A model generated the notes under the pieces. That model worked only from the letters and a program-made list of their open reading frames with translations. It did no database searches and was not told the origin of the DNA. Below are positions 38,895 through 46,196 of a stretch of 64,000 bases of DNA, piece after piece (within the stretch, counting starts at the first letter, position 1; every line of letters starts with the position of its first letter). The position numbers and the translations under genes were made by a program. The stretch is from Ruania halotolerans (GTDB lineage Bacteria; Actinomycetota; Actinomycetes; Actinomycetales; Beutenbergiaceae): contig NZ_CP088017.1 of assembly GCF_021049285.1 (NCBI RefSeq), positions 496,001 through 560,000 of the forward strand. Reading direction: 5' to 3'.

Positions 38895-39529
38895 GGCAGC
38901 CACGACTCGAGCCCGGGGCACTGTGCCTCCCCGCCCCACGAGCCGGTCTCCATCTCGATGTCCCGCTCGGCGAGCTCCTCCATGACGTACTCGCTCACCG
39001 CACGACCGACAGCCTGCTGGTACTCGTTGTCGATGTCGGGGTAGTAGCCGGTGCCGTACCCGGCGTCGACCTCGGTACCGTCGGAGAGCACGTGGACGCG
39101 CTCCTCCGTGCGCATGATCTGGAGCATGCCGTCGATGTCGACGCGCTCGAGGATGCCGTCCTCGGAGAGCACCTCGTGCACGGCCGAAGTCACCTCCGGG
39201 TCGGGGTGCCGCACGTTGCCGATGCGGCTCTCGCACTCGATTCCGCTGGGCAGGGTGTAGGTGTATGACTGGTCTGGGTCCTGCGCCCACGGGCTCCAGG
39301 TCCAGCCGAGCAGGCCGTCTGCCGCGGCGGCACCGGCTCCAGCGACCACGACGCCGGCCGTGACACCCACCGCAGCCAGCCGGCGCCACCGGCGCGGGCG
39401 GGAGGCGCGGCGGGTGACGCCGACCAGGCGGGCGATGCCGTCGTCGGTGACCGCGTCCGCGACCGGGGTACGTGGTGCCGCGCTGCGCAGCCGCGCGTCG
39501 AGACCGTCGTCCGGCTCGATGTCGTGCAT
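38891..39529 (-). CDS. single-pass membrane protein, probable anti-sigma partner
   Basis: A 212-residue protein: cytosolic N-terminus (about 1-60), a membrane span (about 63-83, AAVGVTAGVVVAGAGAAAA) and an acidic extracytoplasmic domain of about 125 residues. It has no zinc-binding H-x3-C-x2-C motif and no recognised family. The topology and overlap with the sigma gene suggest that it holds the sigma factor at the membrane. It is upstream of the sigma gene, the reverse of the usual order. The start at 39529 is supported by GGAGG. Confidence 0.7.
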   Translation of the reverse strand: MHDIEPDDGLDARLRSAAPRTPVADAVTDDGIARLVGVTRRASRPRRWRRLAAVGVTAGVVVAGAGAAAADGLLGWTWSPWAQDPDQSYTYTLPSGIECESRIGNVRHPDPEVTSAVHEVLSEDGILERVDIDGMLQIMRTEERVHVLSDGTEVDAGYGTGYYPDIDNEYQQAVGRAVSEYVMEELAERDIEMETGSWGGEAQCPGLESWLP

Positions 39530-39724
39530 GTGAGGCCTCCTTCGTCGGTGACGGCCCGTGCCGTCAACCACCACATGTCCGGCACCGACCCCCGACGACG
39601 ACGTCGGCATGAAGTCTTCTTGGTGCAATCATCGCCCTCCAACAGGCGGCGACCCGGCGGCTCGCAGGCGCACGTCGTCAATGTCGTGCCCATGGCGGAA
39701 CGCCTACCGTTCGTCCGAGTGGCT

Positions 39725-40141
39725 TCAGTCCTGGTGGAAGGTGACGTGTACGAGGGGGCTGCGGTCAATCCACTCTTCGATGGGTTGAACTGGCTGCGAG
39801 ATATAGGCACGGTGCCGCGCCTGATTGAGGTCGGAGATGATCGCTTCGAAAACGCGTTGGCGGCGTCCTCGATCCAGGACGGGCTCTGCTGTTGCGGATA
39901 GGTCTGCGCGAACGGAGTTCTTGAGGTGGAAGGTGAACTGCGGGTGCTGGAGCAGATTCGCATACCAGCTGCGCCTCGCCGGCTGAGTGGTGAGATAGAT
40001 CTCGCCGTGGACACGATAGAACCAGATCTCGATGCGGCGTTCGCGCCCGGTCTTCGCGCCGATGGTCGTGATGTCCACCGTGCGTGCGGAAGCTGACGAC
40101 GACGGAGTGATAGCGAGGGCGCGCTGGATACGTTCATCCAT
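39725..40141 (-). CDS. nitroreductase/deazaflavin-type family protein (DUF385-like)
   Basis: A 138-residue split-barrel protein resembling the Ddn/F420-dependent quinone reductase family (TTIGAKTGRERRIEIWFYRVHGEIYLTTQPA and SWYANLLQHPQFTFHLK). Such proteins bind F420, FMN or heme; the cofactor here is not certain. The start at 40141 has GGAAAGG upstream; the ATG at 40156 would add five residues. It lies 69 bp downstream of the SDR gene and is probably in the same TetR-controlled unit. Confidence 0.82.
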   Translation of the reverse strand: MDERIQRALAITPSSSASARTVDITTIGAKTGRERRIEIWFYRVHGEIYLTTQPARRSWYANLLQHPQFTFHLKNSVRADLSATAEPVLDRGRRQRVFEAIISDLNQARHRAYISQPVQPIEEWIDRSPLVHVTFHQD

Positions 40142-40210
40142 GGGTTGCCTTTCCAACGGCCGGCCAACGCCGGGGCGCCGCGACGTGTGCTCGACGAAGC
40201 CAGGATCCAG

Positions 40211-40957
40211 TCACAGCAGCACACCACCGGAGACCTCGATGCGCTCACCCGTTGCCCAGCGGAACTCGTGGGACACCAGGGCGGAGATCGCATCGGCGAT
40301 TTCATCCGGCTCGCCCACTCGCCCGAGAGCGGTTTGTCCGGACAGTTCCTCACGCATGGCGGCGTTATCGCGCATGGCTCCGCCGTTGAAGTCGGTCGCG
40401 GTCGGCCCGGGGGCGATCGAGTTGACCCGAATGCCCCGCGGGCCCAGCTCGAGGGCGAGGCTCCGGGTCAGTGCTTCGAGCGCCTTCTTCGATGCCGCAT
40501 AGACGGAGGTCGCCGGGCTGACGTGTCGGCTGAGCGAACTCGATACGTTCACGATGCTTGCTCCTTCCGACAGGTGGGGCAGGAAGGCTTGTGTCACGAA
40601 AAGCGGACCACGGACGTTGACGGCGAAGGTGGCGTCGAAATCTTCTGCCGCAATGGCGCCGAGCGGCGCGAACAGTCCCACCCCGGCGTTGTTGACCAGC
40701 ACATCGATAGTGCTGGCGTTCCACTCCTGCCTGATGTCAGCGAGCACCGCGACGCGAGCGGCCTCGATGGAGGGCAGGTCTGCGACATCCAACTGGACGG
40801 CGATGGCTTCGCCGCCAGATTCGACGATCTCATCCACGACCTCGCTCGCTCCGCCCCGCGAGGCGGCGACGACTTTGGTCTTGTTCCGGGCTAAAGCGAG
40901 CGCGGTGGCTCGTCCGAGTCCGCGGTTGGCTCCGGTCACGAGGGCGATGCGGGGCAT
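40211..40957 (-). CDS. short-chain dehydrogenase/reductase
   Basis: A 248-residue classical SDR. The cofactor motif TGANRGLG is at the start, NNAGVG follows, and the catalytic Ser of SSS with Y-A-A-S-K (Tyr and Lys) is intact. An Arg/Ser after the second strand suggests NADP. Divergent from a TetR gene, with an AAGTAA-N8-TTACTT operator 21 bp upstream of its start. Substrate unknown; such TetR/SDR pairs often respond to xenobiotic or quinone-type compounds. Confidence 0.92.
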   Translation of the reverse strand: MPRIALVTGANRGLGRATALALARNKTKVVAASRGGASEVVDEIVESGGEAIAVQLDVADLPSIEAARVAVLADIRQEWNASTIDVLVNNAGVGLFAPLGAIAAEDFDATFAVNVRGPLFVTQAFLPHLSEGASIVNVSSSLSRHVSPATSVYAASKKALEALTRSLALELGPRGIRVNSIAPGPTATDFNGGAMRDNAAMREELSGQTALGRVGEPDEIADAISALVSHEFRWATGERIEVSGGVLL

Positions 40958-40977
40958 ATCGTCTCCAGTCAGATGAT

Positions 40978-40997
40978 AAGTAAATAGATACTTACTT
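40978..40997. promoter_or_regulatory. TetR-type operator between divergent genes
   Basis: AAGTAA, 8 bp, TTACTT forms a palindrome in an unusually AT-rich stretch between the SDR and TetR genes. It is the likely binding site of the TetR protein, controlling both directions. Confidence 0.75.
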
Positions 40998-41050
40998 GTA
41001 AACTAGTGTGTGAGCGCGGGCTCGTCAATCTCAACCCGAGGGAGAAACGC

Positions 41051-41611
41051 ATGGCACGTGACGCTGAAGCCACGAGGGAGCGAATACTCGCCGCGGCGAC
41101 CGTGGAGTTTGCGGCCCACGGTTTCGCCGGCGGGCGCGTGGAGCGGATCGCCTCCCAGGCGCAGAGCAACGTTCGGATGATCTACGCGTACTACGGCGGC
41201 AAGAGCGGCCTGTTCGATGCAACCCTTGCGGAGGCGCTGCGTCGCATGGCAGAGAACGTCCCCCCGCGTCCTGAGGACCTCGCTGGCTGGGCCGGGGACG
41301 TGTTCGACCATCATCAGCGCTTCCCCGAAGTCCTCCGTCTGAGCATGTGGGCTCAGCTCGAGCGACCAGAGGCCACCGCTGAGCCGCACGACACCTACCG
41401 GAAGAAGGCCCTCGCCGTCGCAACGGCTGCCGCACGTCCACTCTCGGCCGTCGACGTTCTGGTCTTCATCTACGCCATCGCGCAAGCCTGGCAACTCTCA
41501 CCAGGAGGGCTGACCGGTCTCGAGGCGAATCCTGTCAGGAGTGAGGAAGTCGCCGCTCGCCGACAGTCGGTCGTCACCGCCGTCGAGCGAATGTTGCGAG
41601 CCCAGACCTGA
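41051..41611 (+). CDS. TetR-family transcriptional regulator
   Basis: A 186-residue repressor: helix-turn-helix at residues about 10-55 (TRERILAAATVEFAAHGFAGGRVERIA, then YYGGKSGLF), and a C-terminal ligand domain with a TetR_C-like tail. The start at 41051 follows GGGAGAAA; an upstream in-frame ATG lacks a ribosome site. It is divergent from the SDR/nitroreductase unit, which it probably represses. Ligand unknown. Confidence 0.92.
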   Translation: MARDAEATRERILAAATVEFAAHGFAGGRVERIASQAQSNVRMIYAYYGGKSGLFDATLAEALRRMAENVPPRPEDLAGWAGDVFDHHQRFPEVLRLSMWAQLERPEATAEPHDTYRKKALAVATAAARPLSAVDVLVFIYAIAQAWQLSPGGLTGLEANPVRSEEVAARRQSVVTAVERMLRAQT

Positions 41612-41758
41612 GCCGAGGCCGCATGCCGCAGCACTAACCCCTCAAGCGGCCGCACCGACTCAAGTCATCGTGCTCACCCACTCGCGGTGGCTCGACCGAC
41701 TTCTCGCGATCTCGACGCAGAACTGCCACTCGAACTGGCGCAGGGAGCCGAGCGAAGG

Positions 41759-41770
41759 CGAACCGGTTCG
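41759..41770. promoter_or_regulatory. LacI-type operator 1 (CGAACCGGTTCG)
   Basis: A perfect 12-bp palindrome identical to the sites at 41845, 42949 and 48278, 86 bp upstream of the site at the regulator's own promoter. Two sites at this distance could allow DNA looping. The rest of 41612-41758 shows no gene. Confidence 0.85.
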
Positions 41771-41814
41771 CTATGAGGGCCACAGAAGGCCGTAATTACA
41801 CCAAATTCGCGATC

Positions 41815-41856
41815 TTGTGTGACGGGCGTCATGCCATGTACTATCGAACCGGTTCG
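41815..41856 (+). promoter_or_regulatory. autoregulated promoter of the arabinoside-locus LacI gene, operator 2
   Basis: TTGTGT (41815-41820), 18 nt and TACTAT (41839-41844) form the promoter; CGAACCGGTTCG (41845-41856) follows at once and covers the transcription start. The spacer carries TGACGGGCGTCA (41820-41831), whose exact complement recurs before the binding-protein gene. Confidence 0.75.
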
Positions 41857-41884
41857 CAACGGTGAGATCTAGGGAGTGCATACG

Positions 41885-42907
41885 GTGGCCACCATCGGAG
41901 AGGTTGCCCGCATCGCGGGAGTCTCGCGCAGCACTGCCTCGTATGCACTGTCCGGCAAGCGCACGATCTCAGCCGACGTGCGCCGGCGCGTCGAGGCCGC
42001 CGTCGCCGAACTCGGCTACACCCCGAACGCCGGCGCCCGCGCACTCGCCACCTCGCAAACGCGCGTGATCGGCCTGCTCGCCCAGTTCCTCGAGGACGAG
42101 TTCGCACCCGCCATGCTGCAGTACATGCTGGGTGTGTCCAACACCGCTCGTGAACTCGGCTACGACATTCTGCTCGGAACGGAAGCAGACGGGCGGAACG
42201 CGCTGCGCCGGATGACGAGCTCGCGAATGGTGGACGGGATCGTGCTGCTCAACGTGGCCGAGCACGACGACCGCCTACCGATTCTGCGCGAGGCGATCCA
42301 GCCCGGCGCGCTCGTCGGACTACCTGCGGACTGCACCGGCGTGGACGTCTTCGACCTCGATTTCGAGGAAGCGGGCCGCCTCATGGTGGATCACCTGCAC
42401 CGGCTCGGGCACCGCGAGTTGATCCTCGTCTCCCAGCCCGAGCACGTCATCGAACGCGGCGGGGCCTACGTCTGGCGCCTGCAGAACGCCGCCACCGAAG
42501 CGGCCCGCGCCCGCGGAATCACCCTGCACGCGGATTTTGGCTCGGCGCACCAGCCAGAGGTCGGACGTGAGCTGCACGCCCTCTTGGACGCCTACCCAGG
42601 CGCCACCGGTCTGCTCATCAACAATGAGGCCGCCGCCGCCGCACTGCCCACCGTGCTGCACGAACGCGCGCTCACCGCACCGGCCGACCTGTCCGTCGTC
42701 GGGCGCTACTCAGACGAGTTCGCCCGCACCTTCTCCCTTCCCTACTCCTCGATCGAGAGCGCACCCGATCGCCTCGGCCGGATGGCCGTGCGCGAACTGG
42801 TGCGGCGCATCGAGGGACAGGTAGGACCCGACGAACCGCACGTGGTCCGGTTCGTCTCGCCCGAACTTGTCGACCGGGGCAGTACCGCCGCCCCGCGAGG
42901 GGACTGA
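41885..42907 (+). CDS. LacI-family regulator of the beta-arabinoside locus
   Basis: A 340-residue regulator: helix-turn-helix ATIGEVARIAGVSRSTASYALSG at the start, a hinge near residue 50, then the sugar-sensing domain. GTG 41885 is chosen because AGGGAG lies eight bases upstream; GTG 41876 is in frame too. The four CGAACCGGTTCG sites flanking its own gene, the importer and the surface enzyme mark its regulon. The inducer is probably an arabinose-containing sugar. Confidence 0.92.
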   Translation: MATIGEVARIAGVSRSTASYALSGKRTISADVRRRVEAAVAELGYTPNAGARALATSQTRVIGLLAQFLEDEFAPAMLQYMLGVSNTARELGYDILLGTEADGRNALRRMTSSRMVDGIVLLNVAEHDDRLPILREAIQPGALVGLPADCTGVDVFDLDFEEAGRLMVDHLHRLGHRELILVSQPEHVIERGGAYVWRLQNAATEAARARGITLHADFGSAHQPEVGRELHALLDAYPGATGLLINNEAAAAALPTVLHERALTAPADLSVVGRYSDEFARTFSLPYSSIESAPDRLGRMAVRELVRRIEGQVGPDEPHVVRFVSPELVDRGSTAAPRGD

Positions 42908-42935
42908 TTCCACATCTCCCTCTCGCGTGACCTTT

Positions 42936-42960
42936 TGACGCCCGTCAGCGAACCGGTTCG
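42936..42960. promoter_or_regulatory. TGACGCCCGTCA motif and operator 3 before the binding protein
   Basis: TTGACG (42935-42940) may be the -35 box. TGACGCCCGTCA (42936-42947) is the reverse complement of the motif at 41820-41831, and CGAACCGGTTCG (42949-42960) is the LacI-type operator. The -10 region is weak. Confidence 0.75.
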
Positions 42961-43042
42961 ACAGTCCGTTCGCTCGCCCAAGTAGAAGCACCGACCCGGC
43001 CACCGGCGACGTCGGACCGGCCTGTTCAAGGAGGAACACCTC

Positions 43043-44311
43043 ATGCACCACAATCGGCGCACACACATCACGATCGCGGCGACAGCCGCCCTGGCCCTTG
43101 GCGCTCTCAGCGCGTGCTCATCCTCGAACGGGGGTGGCGGCGAAGACAACGGATCCGGGGACGCCCCGGGAGGCACCTACACCTGGTGGGACCCGTATCC
43201 CCAACACGACGGTTCGTCCGACTGGGAGGCCCGGGTGCAGGCCTGCGGCGAGGATGCCGGCGTCACCATCGACCGCACCGCCTATGACACGACCGCGCTG
43301 ACCAACCAGGCGTTGCTCTCGGCACAGGAGGGCACCTCCCCCGATGTGATCCTCATCGACAACCCGGCAGTGTCCACGCTCGCCGACACCGGGATCCTCA
43401 CCACGGTGGACGAGTTCGGCCTGGACACCTCTGCGATCGACCAGAACCTCTTGGACGCGGGCGTGATCGATGGTGAGGCCTACGGCATCCCGATCGGGGC
43501 CAACACGCTCTCGCTCTACTACAACGCTGACATCCTCGCTGATGCCGGCGTGGACCCCGCCTCCATTACCGACTGGGACTCCCTCACGGACGCGCTCGCC
43601 CAGGTCACTGATGCGGGCCACAAGGGCATCACCTTCGCGGGCATCGGTACCGAAGAAGGCTCCTTCCAGTTCCTGCCCTGGTTCTGGGGCTCGGGGGCCG
43701 AGCTGACCGATCTCGACTCACCGGAGGCCGTCGAGGCGCTCGAGTTGTGGAAGGGCTGGCTGGACGAGGGCTACGCGCCCAACACTGTGATCAACAACTC
43801 GCAGAACACCGTGTGGGAGGAGTTCCTCACCGGTGACTTCGCCTTCGCGGAGAACGGCACCTGGCAGGTCAATAGCGCGGCCGAGGCCGAGTTCGAGACC
43901 GGCATCGTCCAGCTTCCCGGACGGGACGGTGGCGTGGCCCCGGCCCCGACCGGTGGCGAGTTCATCGTGGCGCCCGTCCAGGAGGACACCGCTCGCTACG
44001 ACGTGACCCGCCAGATCGTCGAGTGCATGACCACCCCCGAGGGCTTCGTCGAGACGGCGAACACCTTCGCGTACTACATCCCGCCGACGGCTGACGGTCA
44101 GGAGCAGCTCGTGACCGAGAACCCGGACCTCGAGCCGTGGGTTGAGGCCGTGCAGAACGCGAAGGGCCGCACCAGCGACGGTCTCGGCACGGACTACCCG
44201 GTGATCTCCGAGGCGCTCTGGACTGCTGTGCAGAACGCGCTCTCCGGCGCTGCCACACCGGCCGAGGCGCTCGAAGAAGCACAGGCACAGGCCGAAGCAG
44301 GAACGAGCTGA
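43043..44311 (+). CDS. sugar ABC transporter substrate-binding lipoprotein (arabinoside locus)
   Basis: A 422-residue family 1 solute-binding protein. The lipobox LSAC puts the lipidated Cys at residue 25. The mature protein has the TWWDPYP start and SPDVILIDNPAVSTLADTGIL segment typical of oligosaccharide binding proteins. AAGGAGG upstream is a strong ribosome site. The permeases follow after a short hairpin. The ligand is inferred from the linked GH127: short beta-L-arabinooligosaccharides. Confidence 0.92.
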   Translation: MHHNRRTHITIAATAALALGALSACSSSNGGGGEDNGSGDAPGGTYTWWDPYPQHDGSSDWEARVQACGEDAGVTIDRTAYDTTALTNQALLSAQEGTSPDVILIDNPAVSTLADTGILTTVDEFGLDTSAIDQNLLDAGVIDGEAYGIPIGANTLSLYYNADILADAGVDPASITDWDSLTDALAQVTDAGHKGITFAGIGTEEGSFQFLPWFWGSGAELTDLDSPEAVEALELWKGWLDEGYAPNTVINNSQNTVWEEFLTGDFAFAENGTWQVNSAAEAEFETGIVQLPGRDGGVAPAPTGGEFIVAPVQEDTARYDVTRQIVECMTTPEGFVETANTFAYYIPPTADGQEQLVTENPDLEPWVEAVQNAKGRTSDGLGTDYPVISEALWTAVQNALSGAATPAEALEEAQAQAEAGTS

Positions 44312-44329
44312 CACCTCCCTGGTATCCCC

Positions 44330-44350
44330 GCGCCCACTCCGAATGGGCGC
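44330..44350 (+). terminator. hairpin between binding protein and permeases
   Basis: GCGCCCA, a 7-nt loop and TGGGCGC; no T-run. It occupies the same relative position as the stronger hairpin at 29180-29210 in the other importer operon. Confidence 0.6.
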
Positions 44351-44372
44351 AGCCACCGATGAAGGACACGTC

Positions 44373-45356
44373 ATGACCAGCAACCCGACCGTCGTCGGGG
44401 ACCGCGCTGGGTCGCACGGCGCGGCGGGCCATTCGCCCGCCGCGCCACCCGGCCGGCGCCGCCGACGCACGCTAAACCCGAGCCAGTGGGCCGCCGTCGG
44501 CTTCGCCGCGCCGCTGTTGGTGTATCTCGTGCTCTTCTACGCGTTCCCGTTGTGGCGCAATATCGACCTGTCGATCCACGACTACACGATCCGCGCCTTC
44601 GTGCAGGGCAACGCCGAGTTCGTGGGCCTGCAGAACTACGCCGAAGTGTTCGGTTCGTCGACATTCCCGACGGCGGTGCTCAACACGGCCGTGTTCACGT
44701 TCGGTTCGATCGCCGTTCAGTTCTCGATCGGGATGGCACTGGCCGTGTTCTTCCGGTCCAGCTTCCGGCTCTCGGGCGTGCTACGGGCGATGTTCCTGGT
44801 GCCGTGGTTGCTCCCGCTGATCGTCTCCGCCTCCACCTGGGCGTGGATGCTGAACAGCGAGAACGGCATCATCAACTCCGTACTGGGGGCCTTCGGCGGC
44901 GAGCAGATCAACTGGCTCACCTCCCCGGACACGGCCCTGCTGTCGGTCACGATCGCCAACATCTGGCTGGGCATCCCGTTCAACCTGGTCATCCTCTACT
45001 CCGGACTGCAGAACATCCCCGGTGAGGTCTACGAGGCGGCATCGCTGGACGGCGCGGGTGCCTGGCGGCAGTTCTGGAGCGTGACGTTCCCGCTGCTGCG
45101 CCCGGTCTCGGCGATCACGCTCCTGCTCGGCCTGATCTACACGCTCAAGGTGGTCGACGTCATCTGGGTGATGACCACGGGTGGCCCGGGCGACTCTTCC
45201 ACCACGCTGGCCATCTGGTCCTACCGGGAGGCCTTCGGTACCGGACAACCCGACTTCTCGCCGGCCGCCGCCGTCGGCAATCTGCTCATCATCATCGCGC
45301 TCGTCTTCGGATTCCTGCATCTGCAACTTCAGCGCCGACAGGAGGCCACCTCATGA
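44373..45356 (+). CDS. sugar ABC transporter permease (MalF type)
   Basis: A 327-residue permease with a basic, Pro-rich cytosolic N-terminus of about 40 residues and six spans; the EAA loop is GEVYEAASLDGAGAWRQFWS. The start at 44373 follows AAGGAC. It overlaps the next permease by ATGA. The arabinoside specificity is inferred from context. Confidence 0.92.
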   Translation: MTSNPTVVGDRAGSHGAAGHSPAAPPGRRRRRTLNPSQWAAVGFAAPLLVYLVLFYAFPLWRNIDLSIHDYTIRAFVQGNAEFVGLQNYAEVFGSSTFPTAVLNTAVFTFGSIAVQFSIGMALAVFFRSSFRLSGVLRAMFLVPWLLPLIVSASTWAWMLNSENGIINSVLGAFGGEQINWLTSPDTALLSVTIANIWLGIPFNLVILYSGLQNIPGEVYEAASLDGAGAWRQFWSVTFPLLRPVSAITLLLGLIYTLKVVDVIWVMTTGGPGDSSTTLAIWSYREAFGTGQPDFSPAAAVGNLLIIIALVFGFLHLQLQRRQEATS

Positions 45357-46183
45357 CGGAGCGCCGATCTCTCGGGAAGACCTGGTGGAAGACCGCACTC
45401 GGTGTCTTCTTCACCCTCGTCATGCTGTTCCCCGTCTACTGGATGGTCAACGTCTCCTTCACCCAGACGCGTGACCTGCGGGCCGACCCGCCGCACTGGT
45501 TCCCGTGGAACTTCACGTTCGAGGGCTACCAGGCCGTGTTCGCCCAGCAGCTGCCCGCACTCGGCACGAGCCTGCTGATCGGCCTCGGCAGCGTCGTCCT
45601 GACGGTGTTCATCGCTGCACCGGCCGGATACGCGTTGGCGCTGCTGCACCTGCGCGGGGGGCGGACACTGAACTTCCTGCTGCTGGTGGCCCAGATGATT
45701 CCCGCCGTCGTAATGGCGATGGGCTTCTACGCGGTCTATAACACCCTCGGTCTGCTCAACACGATTCCCGGGCTGATCGTTGCGGATTCCACGATCGCGG
45801 TGCCCTTCGGTGTGCTCCTCTTCACCGCCTTCATGTCCGGCATCCCGCGAGAGCTGCTGCAGGCCGCCCGGGTGGACGGGGCCGGGCCGTGGCGCACCTT
45901 CGTCTCGATCGTGCTGCCGGTGAGCCGCAACTCGATTCTGACGGTGTCGCTGTTCGCGTTCCTCTGGGCCTGGTCGGACTTCATCTTCGCCTCCACGCTC
46001 AACCGCAACGGCGACCTCATCCCGATCACCCTCAGCATCTACAACTACATCGGCAACAACACCACGCAGTGGAACGCGATCATGGCAACCGCCGTCGTGG
46101 CCTCGATCCCGGCGTCGATTCTGCTCGTCGTCGCGCAACGCTACGTGGCAGCGGGCGTGACCGCCGGCGCCGTCAAGGACTGA
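45353..46183 (+). CDS. sugar ABC transporter permease (MalG type)
   Basis: A 276-residue permease with six spans; the EAA loop is RELLQAARVDGAGPWRTFVS and the C-terminus ends AAGVTAGAVKD. Coupled to the preceding permease by a 4-bp overlap. GH127 follows 13 bp later, so all belong to one operon. No ATPase gene is present. Confidence 0.93.
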   Translation: MTERRSLGKTWWKTALGVFFTLVMLFPVYWMVNVSFTQTRDLRADPPHWFPWNFTFEGYQAVFAQQLPALGTSLLIGLGSVVLTVFIAAPAGYALALLHLRGGRTLNFLLLVAQMIPAVVMAMGFYAVYNTLGLLNTIPGLIVADSTIAVPFGVLLFTAFMSGIPRELLQAARVDGAGPWRTFVSIVLPVSRNSILTVSLFAFLWAWSDFIFASTLNRNGDLIPITLSIYNYIGNNTTQWNAIMATAVVASIPASILLVVAQRYVAAGVTAGAVKD

Positions 46184-46196
46184 CAAGGACCTCTTT

